Positions 16,519 through 25,779 are shown, numbered from the stretch's first letter. The stretch is DNA of 64,000 nt from Paracoccus sp. R12_2 (GCF_017744015.1 NZ_JAGHRA010000003.1:1-64000), one strand, 5' to 3'. Notes: a model not told the origin generated them from the sequence alone. Numbers and translations: made by a program.

Positions 16519-17288
16519 GCAGCCACCCCTTCGGGCAGCTTCGCGCCCGTCATGTAGGCCACCGCATCCGACATCGTGTGTTCTTTCGGGTTGATCACGC
16601 ACAGCCGCTTGCCAAGCCGATGGATGTGAATGCGATCGGCCACCTCGAAGACATGCGGCATGTTGTGACTGATCAACACGATCGGAATACCGCGCGACTT
16701 GACGTCAAGGATCAGGTCCAGCACGCGCCGGCTTTCCTTCACCCCCAGCGCCGCGGTCGGCTCGTCCAGGATGATGACGCGGCTGCCGAATGCGGCGGCC
16801 CGCGCCACCGCAACGCCCTGACGTTGCCCGCCAGAAAGCGTTTCGACCGGCTGGCTGATGTTCTGGATCGTCATCAGTCCCAGTTCGGACAACTTGTCGC
16901 GGGCGAACTTGTCCATCGCCGGCTTGTCCAGCATGCCGAACCACTTGCCCATGATCCCTGATCTGCGGATCTCGCGACCCATGAACATGTTGTCCGAAAT
17001 CGACAGGGCGGGCGACAAGGCCAGCGTCTGATAGACGGTCTCGATCCCTGCCTTGCGTGCGGCCAGCGGGCTGTCGAAGCTGACCGGCTTGCCGTTCAGG
17101 CGAATCTCGCCCTCGTCGGGTTGCACGGCCCCCGAGACGGCCTTGATAAGGCTGGACTTGCCGGCACCGTTGTCGCCGATCACAGCCAGGATCTCGCCCG
17201 GATAGAGATCGAAATCGGCGTGGTCGATGGCGGTCACCCGGCCATAGCGCTTGACGATGTTGCGGGCTGTCAGAAGCGGTTCGGTCAT
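16515..17288 (-). CDS. frcA: Sugar ABC transporter ATP-binding protein FrcA
   Basis: A 257-residue ABC ATPase with one nucleotide-binding domain: Walker A GDNGAGKSS, signature LSGGQRQGVAVARA, Walker B VIILDEPTAALG, and switch His in VLISHNMPHV. It is half the length of the tandem RbsA/XylG type, as known for FrcA, so the working transporter has two copies. Start ATG at 17288 overlaps the frcC stop. Together with frcC and frcB it forms a CUT2 system, which in S. meliloti takes up fructose, mannose and ribose; the substrate here is inferred from that. Confidence 0.88.
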   Translation of the reverse strand: MTEPLLTARNIVKRYGRVTAIDHADFDLYPGEILAVIGDNGAGKSSLIKAVSGAVQPDEGEIRLNGKPVSFDSPLAARKAGIETVYQTLALSPALSISDNMFMGREIRRSGIMGKWFGMLDKPAMDKFARDKLSELGLMTIQNISQPVETLSGGQRQGVAVARAAAFGSRVIILDEPTAALGVKESRRVLDLILDVKSRGIPIVLISHNMPHVFEVADRIHIHRLGKRLCVINPKEHTMSDAVAYMTGAKLPEGVAA

Positions 17289-18340
17289 GACGAAATCTTC
17301 CTGATCCATTGGTCCACAGCGACGGCGACGATGATCAGCCAGCCGGTTGCGAACAACTGCCACAGAACGTCCACACCGGCGAGGCGCAGACCCGAATTGA
17401 AGACGCCGACGATCAGCGCACCGATCAGCGGACCCATGATCGAACCACGGCCGCCGAACAGTGAGATGCCCCCGATCACCACGGCCGTGATCGACTCAAG
17501 ATTGGCCTCGAAGAAAGAGGTCGGGCTGACCGATCCGACGCGCCCGATCGACGACCACGCCGCCAGTGCGCAGATGAAGCCGGCCGCCATATAGACCGAC
17601 AACAGCACGCGCTTGGTCTGGATGCCAGCCAGGGCGGCGGCCTCGGGATCGTCGCCGACGGCATAGACGCGACGCCCCCACGCGGTCTTGTTCAGCGCAT
17701 ACCACAGCACGATGAACACGATCAGCATCAGCACGACGCCATAGGTCAGCACCGCCCCGCCCAGATTGAAGCGTTCACCGAAGAACTTCAGCAGCGGCGC
17801 CTCGGCATCCAGTGTCTGGCTGCGGATCGTCTCGCGGCCCGACAGATAATAATTCAACGCAAGGAAGATATTCCATGTCCCCAGCGTCGTGATGAAGGGC
17901 GGCAGCTTTAGCCGCGTGACAAGCATGCCGTTCAGCGCACCGGTCAACAGGCCGCAACCCATGCCCAGAACGATCGCTATGGGAACCGGAATGCCCAGAT
18001 CAAGGGACAGGCGCCCCATGACCACGGAAATCATCACCATCACCGCACCCACCGACAGGTCGATACCAGCGGTCAGGATCACCAGCGACTGCGCCGCGGC
18101 CAGGGTGCCGACCACCGCGACCTGCTGCATGATCAGCGACAGGTTGAAGGCCGAGAAGAAGTTGGGCGAGATCAGCCCGAAAGCGATCAGTGACAGCACC
18201 AGCACGATGACCGGCACCATGGTTGGGAAACGGTGCAGGAAATGCTGCACCCGGTCCAGCAGTCCACGAGAATGATGCTCGAATGAGGCGACCGTCTCGC
18301 TGGAATTGCGCTCGACCACGGGATCAGGGGCGTCCGACAT
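17285..18340 (-). CDS. frcC: Sugar ABC transporter permease FrcC
   Basis: A 351-residue inner-membrane permease of the CUT2 family with about ten hydrophobic segments. The hallmark NGMLVTRLKLPPFITTLGT and GIDLSVGAVMV are present, together with the loop GDDPEAAALAGIQTKRVLLSVY. A soluble N-terminal tail of about 40 residues precedes TM1. It overlaps frcA by four bases and lies 92 bases after frcB, across a strong hairpin that probably sets the binding-protein:permease ratio. Confidence 0.9.
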   Translation of the reverse strand: MSDAPDPVVERNSSETVASFEHHSRGLLDRVQHFLHRFPTMVPVIVLVLSLIAFGLISPNFFSAFNLSLIMQQVAVVGTLAAAQSLVILTAGIDLSVGAVMVMISVVMGRLSLDLGIPVPIAIVLGMGCGLLTGALNGMLVTRLKLPPFITTLGTWNIFLALNYYLSGRETIRSQTLDAEAPLLKFFGERFNLGGAVLTYGVVLMLIVFIVLWYALNKTAWGRRVYAVGDDPEAAALAGIQTKRVLLSVYMAAGFICALAAWSSIGRVGSVSPTSFFEANLESITAVVIGGISLFGGRGSIMGPLIGALIVGVFNSGLRLAGVDVLWQLFATGWLIIVAVAVDQWIRKISS

Positions 18341-18369
18341 GGGGCTCTCCGTCCGGATGTGGATGATGG

Positions 18370-18394
18370 GACGGCGGCGCCTTGCGCCGCCGTC
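18370..18394 (-). other. Intergenic hairpin between frcB and frcC
   Basis: A perfect 11-bp stem GACGGCGGCGC / GCGCCGCCGTC closes on a three-base loop. No T tract follows, so it is more likely an RNA-stabilising or processing hairpin than a terminator. It lies just after the binding-protein gene, where such hairpins raise its expression over the permease. Confidence 0.7.
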
Positions 18395-18432
18395 GCTCGA
18401 CGACAGATGGTGAAAGTCTCAGACCCGGGCGA

Positions 18433-19461
18433 TCAGCCCCAGCACTGGTCCAGGCCGTCCTGAACGCTGATCGAGGACACGCCATCGACCGGCTGATCGG
18501 TCACAAGATTGACGCCGGTATTGGTGAAATCCAGACCCTCGCTGGTTTTCGGCTTGGTGCCGTCCTTGGCGAAGGCCGCAATCGCCTCGATGCCCATCGA
18601 CGCCATTTTCAGCGGGTATTGCTGCGATGTCGCGCCGATGATGCCTTCCTGCACATTCTGCACGCCAGGGCAGCCGCCGTCGATCGACACGATCAGTGCA
18701 TCGCCTTCCTTGCCAAAGGATTTCAGCGCCTCATAGGCCCCGGCTGCGGCGGGTTCATTGATCGTATAGACGAGGTTGATGGCGGGATCCTTCTGCATCA
18801 GCGCCTCCATGGCCTGACGCCCGCCCTCTTCGTTGCCCGAAGTCACTTCGTGGCCGACGATCCGGGCATCATCCTCGTCACCGATCTGCGACTTATCCTT
18901 CACATCGATGCCGAAACCTTCCATGAAGCCCTGATCGCGCAGCACGTCCACCGATGCGCCGCGTTCGGACAGGTCGAGGAAGGCGATCTTCGCGTCCGCA
19001 GCGGCATCGCCCATCTTGCCTTTGGCCCAGGCCCCGATCAGCCGACCGGCCTCGTAATTGTCGGTCGCGAAGGTGGCGTCGGCCGCGTCGATCGGATCCA
19101 GCGGCGTATCCAGGGCAATCACCAGAATGCCGTTGTCCTGCGCCTGCTTGACAGAATCCACAATCGCCTTGGTATCGGACGCGGTGATCATGATCCCCTT
19201 GACGCCCGCCGCGATGCAGCTTTCCATCGCCTGCTGCTGGGTTTCGTGATCGCCGTCGATCTTGCCGGCAAAGGTCATCAGTTCGACCCCAAGTTCCTGC
19301 GCCTTGGCGCTGGCACCTTCCTTCATTTTCACGAAGAAGGGGTTGATGTCCGTCTTGGTGATCAGACAGGCCTTAACCGGCTCTTGCGCCTGTGCCAGAC
19401 CAGCGCTGAGCGCCAGTGCGGACGCGGCTGCCGACATACGGAATACGTGCTTCATGTTCAT
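18433..19461 (-). CDS. frcB: Sugar ABC transporter substrate-binding protein FrcB
   Basis: A 342-residue periplasmic binding protein (Peripla_BP_4). A Sec signal peptide of about 24 residues ([20 protein letters not shown], cleavage near AQAQ) is followed by two sugar-binding lobes with the landmarks [32 protein letters not shown] and [23 protein letters not shown] took the ATG at 19461, eight bases after GGAGGA. Product of the first gene of frcBCAK, divergent from a ROK-type regulator. A TTGACA at 19533-19538 (minus strand) is a likely -35 element. Confidence 0.9.
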   Translation of the reverse strand: MNMKHVFRMSAAASALALSAGLAQAQEPVKACLITKTDINPFFVKMKEGASAKAQELGVELMTFAGKIDGDHETQQQAMESCIAAGVKGIMITASDTKAIVDSVKQAQDNGILVIALDTPLDPIDAADATFATDNYEAGRLIGAWAKGKMGDAAADAKIAFLDLSERGASVDVLRDQGFMEGFGIDVKDKSQIGDEDDARIVGHEVTSGNEEGGRQAMEALMQKDPAINLVYTINEPAAAGAYEALKSFGKEGDALIVSIDGGCPGVQNVQEGIIGATSQQYPLKMASMGIEAIAAFAKDGTKPKTSEGLDFTNTGVNLVTDQPVDGVSSISVQDGLDQCWG

Positions 19462-19532
19462 TAGAATTGCTCCTCCACCACAAGCGGGACCTCTGCCCGC
19501 CTTGACTTCACAAAGCACGAGAAGATTTCACT

Positions 19533-19555
19533 TGTCAATAATTCAATTACGTTGA
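19533..19555. promoter_or_regulatory. frcB promoter and candidate ROK operator
   Basis: An AT-rich stretch between frcB and the ROK gene holds TTGACA (minus strand, 19533-19538) and a TCAA-N13-TTGA dyad (19535-19555) that overlaps it. A repressor bound here would block the -35 element of frcB. The operator call is inference. Confidence 0.4.
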
Positions 19556-19582
19556 TTAATGCAGGAAGGGAGGATCGAGATC

Positions 19583-20695
19583 ATGTCGAACACGCGCATC
19601 ACGGGCGGAATCTTCAGCCGGAACGAGCGCCTGATCCTGTCCCTGATCCGCAAACGCGGTCCGATGCCTCGCGCGGCATTGGCGCAGGCGACCGGGCTGT
19701 CCGCCCAGGCGATCACGAATCTCAGCAGAAAGCTGATCGAAAACGGATTTCTTGCCGAGGAAGACGTCGTGCGGGGCAAGGTCGGCCAGCCTTCCACGCC
19801 CCTCTCCCTGGCGCCTGACGGCGCGCTTTTCATCGGCCTGAAGCTGGGTCGCCGATTGGCTGAACTGGCGCTTGTCGATTTCGCCGGACAGGTAAAACTT
19901 CATCGACAGGAGATATACCCGTTTCCGGAACCGGACAGGGTTCTGGCCTTCGCCCGCCACGGGATTGCCACATTCCAGTCCAACCTGACACAGGCCGCAC
20001 GGGACCGAATCGCAGGCCTGGGCATCGCGACCCCGTTTCGCCTGTGGGACTGGGGCGACGAGATGGCCGCATGGCAGGATCACGACCTGCGCGCGGAACT
20101 GGCCGCGGAACTGCCGTTTCCGGTGTTCCTGGAAAACGACGCGACCACCGCCTGCGGCGCAGAGCTGGTGTTCGGACAACGGCCCCTGCCCGCCGATTTC
20201 CTGCACATCTATATCGCGCATTTTCCCGGCGGCGGGCTGGTTCTGGACGGCAAGCTTCGCTTTGGTCCGCAGCGCAATGCCGCCGCGCTTGGCTCTATCC
20301 TGGTGCCCGACGGTGGCCAGCTTCTGGACCGCGCATCGGTCGCATCGCTGGAAACGCGGCTTGGACGGTCGCTGCACCCGGACGATTCGGCCTGGGATGT
20401 CCCCGAACGGGCCGAGGCCGAATGGGCCGCCCAGGCGGGCCGCGCCCTGGCCTTTGTTTCCCTGGCTGCGGCATCGATCGTGGATCTTCCGCTTGTGGTG
20501 ATCGACGGTGCGGTGCCGCATGCGACCCGGACGCGGCTGGTCGAGGCAACGCGCACAGCACTGATCGACATGCCGCGAGAAGGGATCGACCCGCCCGAGG
20601 TGATCGAGGGCAGCCTGGGCCGCAATGCCCGCGTCCTGGGTGCCGCTGCACTGCCGCTGTCGCATTTCTTTCAGCCCGACGGCCAGCTTGGCTGA
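19583..20695 (+). CDS. ROK-family transcriptional regulator (FrcR-like)
   Basis: A 370-residue protein with an N-terminal MarR/Mlc-type helix-turn-helix (PRAALAQATGLSAQAITNLSRKLI) and a C-terminal ROK sugar-kinase-like domain (FLENDATTACGAEL). The usual ROK zinc motif CxCGxxGC is absent: the equivalent stretch reads GSILVPDGGQLLDRASVASLE with no Cys. It may thus sense ligand without zinc. I took the ATG at 19583 behind GGGAGG. It faces frcBCAK and precedes xylB by 77 bases, so it probably controls both in response to a sugar. Confidence 0.85.
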   Translation: MSNTRITGGIFSRNERLILSLIRKRGPMPRAALAQATGLSAQAITNLSRKLIENGFLAEEDVVRGKVGQPSTPLSLAPDGALFIGLKLGRRLAELALVDFAGQVKLHRQEIYPFPEPDRVLAFARHGIATFQSNLTQAARDRIAGLGIATPFRLWDWGDEMAAWQDHDLRAELAAELPFPVFLENDATTACGAELVFGQRPLPADFLHIYIAHFPGGGLVLDGKLRFGPQRNAAALGSILVPDGGQLLDRASVASLETRLGRSLHPDDSAWDVPERAEAEWAAQAGRALAFVSLAAASIVDLPLVVIDGAVPHATRTRLVEATRTALIDMPREGIDPPEVIEGSLGRNARVLGAAALPLSHFFQPDGQLG

Positions 20696-20772
20696 GGCGA
20701 CATCTGGCATCTGGCCCTCAAATGTCCCAAAGTCGCGCCAATCATGGCCGCGCGGCATACGGAGGGACGATC

Positions 20773-22191
20773 ATGTATCTGGGAATCGATCTGGGCACGT
20801 CAGGGGTAAAGGTCGTTCTGATCGACGATGCGCAGGCCGTGCTGGGGACCGGCCACGCGACACTTGGCGTTCAGACACCGCGTCCGGGCTGGTCCGAACA
20901 GACGCCGCAGGACTGGATCGACGCAACCCGCGCGGCAATCGCGGACCTGAACCAACCGCTGCACAAGGTTGCCGGGATCGGCCTGTCCGGTCAGATGCAC
21001 GGTGCCGTCTGCCTTGATGCATCAGATAACGTGCTGCGCCCCGCGATCCTGTGGAATGACGGCCGCGCCGCCGACGAGGCGGTTGCGCTGGACGCCGATC
21101 CGCGATTTCACGACATCACCGGCAATCTGGTCTTTGCGGGGTTCACGGCGCCGAAGCTGGTCTGGATGCAGCAGCACGAACCCGACCTTTTCGCCCGGAT
21201 CCGCCGCGTCCTGCTGCCCAAGGACTATCTGCGGCTTTGGCTGACCGGCGAGGCGATCAGCGACATGTCCGACGCTTCGGGCACGTCATGGTTCAGTCCG
21301 GCCAAACGTGACTGGTCAGACGATCTTCTGGCAGCCACCGGAATGGACCGCAGCATGATGCCCGCCCTTGCCGAGGGCAGCGAGGTCGCGGGCCACCTGC
21401 GTTCCGACACCGCGGCCGAGTTGGGCCTGCCCGCCGGCATCCCGGTGGCAGGTGGCGCAGGCGACAACGCCGCCACCGCGATCGGGGCCGGAATCACCGG
21501 GCCGGGCCCGGGGCTGGTCTCGCTGGGAACATCGGGGGTGATCTTTGCAGCGACGGACCGATTCCTGCCGGCGCCCGAAACGGCGATTCATGCCTTCTGC
21601 CACGCCTTGCCGGGCCAGTGGCACCAGATGGGTGTGATCCTGTCCGCCGCAGGCTGCCTGGAATGGTGGTCGGGCATCTGCGGCCGTCCCGCGCCCGATC
21701 TGCTGGCCGAACTTGGCACGGATGTCGGTCAGCCCGGCCGCATCGCCTTCTGGCCCTATCTGTCGGGCGAGCGGACACCGCTGAACAACCCGGCTCAGCG
21801 GGCGGGCTTTACCGGCATGTCCGGACGCAGCGACCGCGCCCAGATGACCCGTGCCGTGCTGGAAGGGGTGGCCCTGGCGCTGGCCGAGAACATGGCCGCG
21901 CTGACCGCTGCCGGGGGCGGCGCGGACTCGTTGATTGCAATGGGCGGTGGCGCGCGGTCCGACCTGTGGCTGGGAATGCTGGCACAGGCGACCGGCGTGC
22001 CGGTGCTGCGGCCGGCGGGCGCCGAAACCGGCGCAGGCTTCGGCGCGGCACGTCTGGCGCTGATGGCTGCCACCGGTGCAGGCTCGGACGCCATGACACC
22101 GCCCGACATCGCGGCCCGTTTTGACCCCGATCCCGCCCTTTTGCCTGGCTGGTCCGAGGCACTGGCAAGGCTGCAGGAACAGCGCGCCTGA
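20773..22191 (+). CDS. xylB: Xylulokinase / FGGY-family sugar kinase
   Basis: A 472-residue FGGY kinase that phosphorylates a ketopentose or related sugar. N-lobe: YLGIDLGTSGVKVVLID (phosphate 1 loop), GLSGQMHGAVCLD, LWNDGRAADEA and LPKDYLRLWLTGE. C-lobe: SLGTSGVIFA, FWPYLSGERTPLNNPAQRAGFTGMS and MGGGARSDLW (adenosine motif). These match D-xylulose kinases well. SD GGAGGG lies six bases ahead. No xylose isomerase gene is in the window, so the in vivo substrate could instead be a sugar brought in by the Frc system. Confidence 0.9.
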   Translation: MYLGIDLGTSGVKVVLIDDAQAVLGTGHATLGVQTPRPGWSEQTPQDWIDATRAAIADLNQPLHKVAGIGLSGQMHGAVCLDASDNVLRPAILWNDGRAADEAVALDADPRFHDITGNLVFAGFTAPKLVWMQQHEPDLFARIRRVLLPKDYLRLWLTGEAISDMSDASGTSWFSPAKRDWSDDLLAATGMDRSMMPALAEGSEVAGHLRSDTAAELGLPAGIPVAGGAGDNAATAIGAGITGPGPGLVSLGTSGVIFAATDRFLPAPETAIHAFCHALPGQWHQMGVILSAAGCLEWWSGICGRPAPDLLAELGTDVGQPGRIAFWPYLSGERTPLNNPAQRAGFTGMSGRSDRAQMTRAVLEGVALALAENMAALTAAGGGADSLIAMGGGARSDLWLGMLAQATGVPVLRPAGAETGAGFGAARLALMAATGAGSDAMTPPDIAARFDPDPALLPGWSEALARLQEQRA

Positions 22192-22199
22192 AACACCTG

Positions 22200-22227
22200 T
22201 TGACACCGGGCATCAGGCGTCTATAAG
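22200..22227 (+). promoter_or_regulatory. rpsD promoter (sigma-70 type)
   Basis: TTGACA (22200-22205) and TATAAG (22222-22227) are separated by 16 bases and lie about 100 bases upstream of rpsD. The -35 is a perfect consensus match. The long leader could host S4 autoregulation. Confidence 0.7.
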
Positions 22228-22325
22228 CGCGCACTTCATTGGTGTTGGTGGCTCCCGCGAGGGATTCCCTGTCAGGCTTCTGCCAAAGGACAACGCCCTT
22301 TTGAAACAACAAAAGGAGATCAGCC

Positions 22326-22946
22326 GTGACCAAACGCACGTCTGCCAAGTACAAGATCGACCGCCGCATGGGCGAAAACATCTGGGGTCGCGCCAAATCC
22401 CCGGTGAACCGCCGCGAATACGGCCCCGGTCAGCACGGCCAGCGCCGCAAGCAGAAACTGTCCGACTTCGGCACCCAGCTGCGCGCCAAGCAGAAGCTGA
22501 AGGGTTACTATGGCGATCTGACCGAAAAGCAGTTCCGCCGCATCTATGCCGAGGCCGAGCGCGTCAAGGGCGATACGGGCGAGAACCTGATCGGCCTTCT
22601 GGAGCGTCGTCTGGACGCTGTCGTCTATCGGGCGAAATTCGTGGCGACCATCTTCGCCGCCCGCCAGTTCGTGAATCACGGCCATGTCGAGGTGAACGGT
22701 CAGCGCGTGAACATCCCGTCCTACCGCGTCAAGGAAGGCGATGTCATCTCGATCCGCGAGCGTTCGCGTCAGCTGGCCATCGTGCTGGAAGCCGTGGGCT
22801 TGCCCGAGCGTGACGTTCCCGACTATCTGGACGCCGACCACAACAAGATGACCGCGACCTTTGTCCGCACGCCGTCGCTGGGTGATGTGCCCTACGCCGT
22901 GCAGATGGAACCGAACCTGGTCGTCGAATTTTACGCGAAGAACTGA
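22326..22946 (+). CDS. rpsD: 30S ribosomal protein S4
   Basis: A 206-residue 16S rRNA-binding assembly protein. Typical S4 features: [34 protein letters not shown], then [20 protein letters not shown], and the S4 RNA-binding domain [34 protein letters not shown]. The start is GTG, behind AAAGGAG. It is a single-gene unit with its own promoter and terminator. Confidence 0.98.
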   Translation: MTKRTSAKYKIDRRMGENIWGRAKSPVNRREYGPGQHGQRRKQKLSDFGTQLRAKQKLKGYYGDLTEKQFRRIYAEAERVKGDTGENLIGLLERRLDAVVYRAKFVATIFAARQFVNHGHVEVNGQRVNIPSYRVKEGDVISIRERSRQLAIVLEAVGLPERDVPDYLDADHNKMTATFVRTPSLGDVPYAVQMEPNLVVEFYAKN

Positions 22947-22971
22947 TCTTCGCCTTCATCCCGATGAACGA

Positions 22972-23000
22972 AAGGCCGCATCCCCGGATGCGGCCTTTTG
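22972..23000 (+). terminator. Intrinsic terminator after rpsD
   Basis: A perfect 10-bp stem AAGGCCGCAT / ATGCGGCCTT with a CCCCGG loop is followed by TTTT, 25 bases after the stop. Confidence 0.9.
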
Positions 23001-23180
23001 CATTGCGGGGCCTCTTGGACCGCGTATGGCAGCCCTCTGTCTGCTCTGCGGCAGGCCTTCCCCCTGCCCCTCGGCCTTCCGGTCGCTATCGCTCGGCCTA
23101 GCGCCGCTCATGGCATGCCCCGGAACTTCTTGTCGTCAACTCGCGCGTCCCTGTTCCGTGGGATGCGAGATGAAGATACG

Positions 23181-23211
23181 AAAAGGCCCGCCCCTTTCGG
23201 GACGGGCCTTT
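23181..23211 (-). terminator. Intrinsic terminator after rplT
   Basis: An AAGGCCCG...CGGGCCTT hairpin with one internal mismatch runs into TTTT on the minus strand, 23 bases after the rplT stop. The T run on the other strand is shorter. Bases 22998-23180, between the rpsD and rplT terminators, hold no gene I can support. Confidence 0.85.
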
Positions 23212-23233
23212 GCAAAGAACAGCCATGCCGTGA

Positions 23234-23593
23234 TCAGGCGGCGGCTTTCGCCTTTTCGACGATCGCGCCGAACGCTTCGGGCTCGTTCACGGCCAGATCG
23301 GCCAGAACCTTGCGGTCCACCTCGATACCCGCTTTCGACAGCAGGTTGATGAAACGCGAATAGGTCATGTCGGCGTCGAAGGCACGCACACCGGCGTTGA
23401 TCCGCTGGATCCACAGCGCGCGGAAGTTGCGCTTGCGGTTCTTGCGGTCGCGGGTGGCGTACTGGTTTGCCTTGTCTACGGCCTGCGTCGCGGTACGGAA
23501 GTTCCGCGAGCGGTTGCCGTAATAGCCCTTGGCCTTTTCAAGGACCTTCTTGTGGCGGGCGTGGGTGACCTTGCCGGATTTAACTCGTGCCAT
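23234..23593 (-). CDS. rplT: 50S ribosomal protein L20
   Basis: A 119-residue 23S rRNA-binding protein needed early in large-subunit assembly. The N-terminal helix [25 protein letters not shown] and the core [35 protein letters not shown] are canonical. It is 17 bases downstream of rpmI. In many bacteria L20 represses its own operon by binding the mRNA; no such structure was resolved here. Confidence 0.98.
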   Translation of the reverse strand: MARVKSGKVTHARHKKVLEKAKGYYGNRSRNFRTATQAVDKANQYATRDRKNRKRNFRALWIQRINAGVRAFDADMTYSRFINLLSKAGIEVDRKVLADLAVNEPEAFGAIVEKAKAAA

Positions 23594-23610
23594 TGTTCAG
23601 TCCTCGGGGT

Positions 23611-23811
23611 TCAGCGGTTGTAGGGCATGTATTTCTTGACGATCTTGGCATCCGCGTCGCACAGGACGGTGGTGCCGCGCGCGTCACGAATGAACTTCGT
23701 GGTACGCTTGATCATGCCGTGGCGCTTGCCGGCCTGAGAGGCCTTGACCTTGCCCGAGGCCGTCATCGAGAACCGCTTCTTGGCGGCCGATTTGGTCTTC
23801 ATCTTCGGCAT
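23611..23811 (-). CDS. rpmI: 50S ribosomal protein L35
   Basis: A 66-residue basic protein: [22 protein letters not shown] and [25 protein letters not shown] are family hallmarks. Two ATGs lie close together. The ribosome-binding site decides: AAGGAG abuts the upstream ATG at 23817, leaving no spacer, but stands six bases before the ATG at 23811. The latter gives the usual MPKMKTK start. First gene of rpmI-rplT. Confidence 0.97.
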   Translation of the reverse strand: MPKMKTKSAAKKRFSMTASGKVKASQAGKRHGMIKRTTKFIRDARGTTVLCDADAKIVKKYMPYNR

Positions 23812-23927
23812 TTTCATCTCCTTCGTAACAGAGTGAACACGCGACTCGGCAATGCCATTCCGGCCGGCCGCGCGGGTAGGAAGCGCGCCGTATAAGGGCA
23901 CGCAGAGGAATTGGCAAGAGGGTCAGA

Positions 23928-24158
23928 TCAGGGTGCGCTGCCCTGCGCCTCTTCGACAACATGATCCCAGGCCGAAACGATGTCGTTTGTCTGGAATGGC
24001 TCGGGGTTCAGATACGCGCCCGCGAACAGCGCGACGATCCCGATAATCAGCGTGATCACCGCGGCACGCGGCGGTCGGGTCTGCACAAGCTGCACGATGG
24101 CAACAACCACCGAGATCAGGCACAGCGCAACGCCGGCCAGCAGCAGATAATCGGACAT
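23928..24158 (-). CDS. Small two-helix membrane protein, unknown function
   Basis: A 76-residue protein with two hydrophobic segments (about residues 4-22, YLLLAGVALCLISVVVAIV, and 31-48, AAVITLIIGIVALFAGAY) and an acidic C-terminal tail. No family recognised. The ATG at 24158 precedes the first helix and gives a short N-terminus. It follows pyruvate kinase by 35 bases on the same strand and may be cotranscribed with it. Confidence 0.65.
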   Translation of the reverse strand: MSDYLLLAGVALCLISVVVAIVQLVQTRPPRAAVITLIIGIVALFAGAYLNPEPFQTNDIVSAWDHVVEEAQGSAP

Positions 24159-24193
24159 GGAACGCACCCGCTTTTGTCTATGGTCAGGCGGGT

Positions 24194-25639
24194 CTATTCC
24201 GGATCGGTGGCGTAAATCAACCGCTCGTCGCACGGCGCGATGCGCAGGATGTTCGTCGTGCCCGGCACATTGAAGGGCACCCCTGCCATCACCACGACCT
24301 GACGCGTTTCGTCGGCGAAGCCGAAATCACGCGCCGCGCGGGTCGAATTCACCACTGCTTCCTTGAAACGGCTGAGGCGGCCGGTCTTGACGCAATGGGT
24401 GCCCCAGGTCAGGACCATCCGGCGAAGAACGGTATCGACAGGGCTCATCGCCAGGATCGGCACACGCGGGCGTTCACGCGCCACCAGTCCGACGGTCGTG
24501 CCGGATTGCGTGAAGGCGCAGATCGCGGCGATATCGGTCGTCTCGGCGATCTCGCGTGCTGCGGTCACGATGGCGTCTGCAACGCTGTGCAGCTTGGCCG
24601 CGCGCGACGCCTCGATGATGGCGCGATAGTTCGGATCCGCCTCGACCGAGCGGGCGACGCTGTCCATCGTCGTCACGGCCTCGACCGGATAGGAGCCCGC
24701 CGCGCTTTCGGCAGACAGCATCACCGCATCGGCTCCTTCGTAGATGGCATTGGCCACATCGCTGACCTCGGCACGGGTCGGCATCGGGCTGTCGATCATG
24801 GATTCCAGCATCTGCGTGGCCACGATCACAGGCTTGGCTGCCGCACGGCAGTGCCGGACCAACCGCTTCTGGATTGGCGGAACCGAGTGGACGGGCAGTT
24901 CCACGCCCAGATCGCCGCGGGCCACCATGATCCCGTCGGACACTTTCAGGATCTCGTCGAAGGCACGCACGGCGGCGGGCTTTTCGATCTTCGACAGCAC
25001 GGCCGCGCGGCCCTTTGCCAGAAGCCGGGCTTCTTCGACGTCCTCCGCACGCTGCACGAACGACAGCGCCAGCCAGTCCACCCCCAGTTCGCATGCGAAT
25101 TCCAGATCCGCCCGGTCCTTGTCGGACAACGCCGCCAGCGGCAGGACAACATCGGGCACGTTCACGCCCTTGCGGTCGCTGATCGTGCCGGGGACGGTCA
25201 CGGTGCAATTTGCAAAGTCGGGACCGCATTCATCCACCGTCAGGCGGATCTTGCCGTCGTTGACCAGCAGTTCGCTGCCCGGCTCAAGCGCCTGGAAAAT
25301 CTCGGGGTGCGGGAGCTGGACCCGGGTCGAATCGCCCTTGGCCGTGTCCAGGTCGAAGCGGAACTTGTCGCCCACTTCCAGATCATGCGCGCCCGCCTCG
25401 AACGGCCCGACGCGCAGCTTGGGTCCCTGAAGGTCGGCCAGGATGGCGATGGGCCGACCTGTTTCGGCCTCGATCTCGCGGATCGTGGCGTGCCGGGCGC
25501 GGTGATCGTCATGGCTGCCATGGCTCATGTTCAGGCGGAACACGTCGGCACCCGCGTCGAACAGCGCCCGGATCATCTCCTTGCTGCTTGACGCCGGCCC
25601 CAGTGTCGCCACGATCTTCACATTGCGATGTCGTCTCAT
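24194..25639 (-). CDS. pyk: Pyruvate kinase
   Basis: A 481-residue glycolytic enzyme making pyruvate and ATP from phosphoenolpyruvate and ADP. The barrel shows KIVATLGPASSS, FRLNMSHGSHDDH, LADLQGPKLRVG, the active site MVARGDLGVELP, VIVATQMLESM and GADAVMLSAESAAGSYP. The C-terminal allosteric domain has FTQSGTTVGLVARERPRVPI. Length and order are normal for bacterial PykA/PykF. Confidence 0.97.
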   Translation of the reverse strand: MRRHRNVKIVATLGPASSSKEMIRALFDAGADVFRLNMSHGSHDDHRARHATIREIEAETGRPIAILADLQGPKLRVGPFEAGAHDLEVGDKFRFDLDTAKGDSTRVQLPHPEIFQALEPGSELLVNDGKIRLTVDECGPDFANCTVTVPGTISDRKGVNVPDVVLPLAALSDKDRADLEFACELGVDWLALSFVQRAEDVEEARLLAKGRAAVLSKIEKPAAVRAFDEILKVSDGIMVARGDLGVELPVHSVPPIQKRLVRHCRAAAKPVIVATQMLESMIDSPMPTRAEVSDVANAIYEGADAVMLSAESAAGSYPVEAVTTMDSVARSVEADPNYRAIIEASRAAKLHSVADAIVTAAREIAETTDIAAICAFTQSGTTVGLVARERPRVPILAMSPVDTVLRRMVLTWGTHCVKTGRLSRFKEAVVNSTRAARDFGFADETRQVVVMAGVPFNVPGTTNILRIAPCDERLIYATDPE

Positions 25640-25779
25640 CGTCCGCCCCTCTGCGTTCGGCCCATACAGGCTCCGGATCTCCGGTTAGCGCTATCAATGC
25701 CACAACAGGCCCCTTGCGGCAACTGGTGTCTGGCCCCTGTGTGGCATAGACAGCATGCGATATGAAGGATGAAGAGCAC

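Noticed and set aside
20044..20772. Upstream in-frame extension of xylB running across the ROK gene
   Set aside because: The kinase fold begins exactly at the ATG at 20773 behind GGAGGG; the earlier part is the ROK gene read in another frame.
22998..23180. Small open frames between the rpsD and rplT terminators
   Set aside because: They lack an SD, a recognisable fold or codon pattern, and lie between two terminators.
23812..23817. Earlier ATG of rpmI
   Set aside because: The SD abuts this ATG with no spacer; the ATG at 23811 has correct spacing and the family's usual N-terminus.
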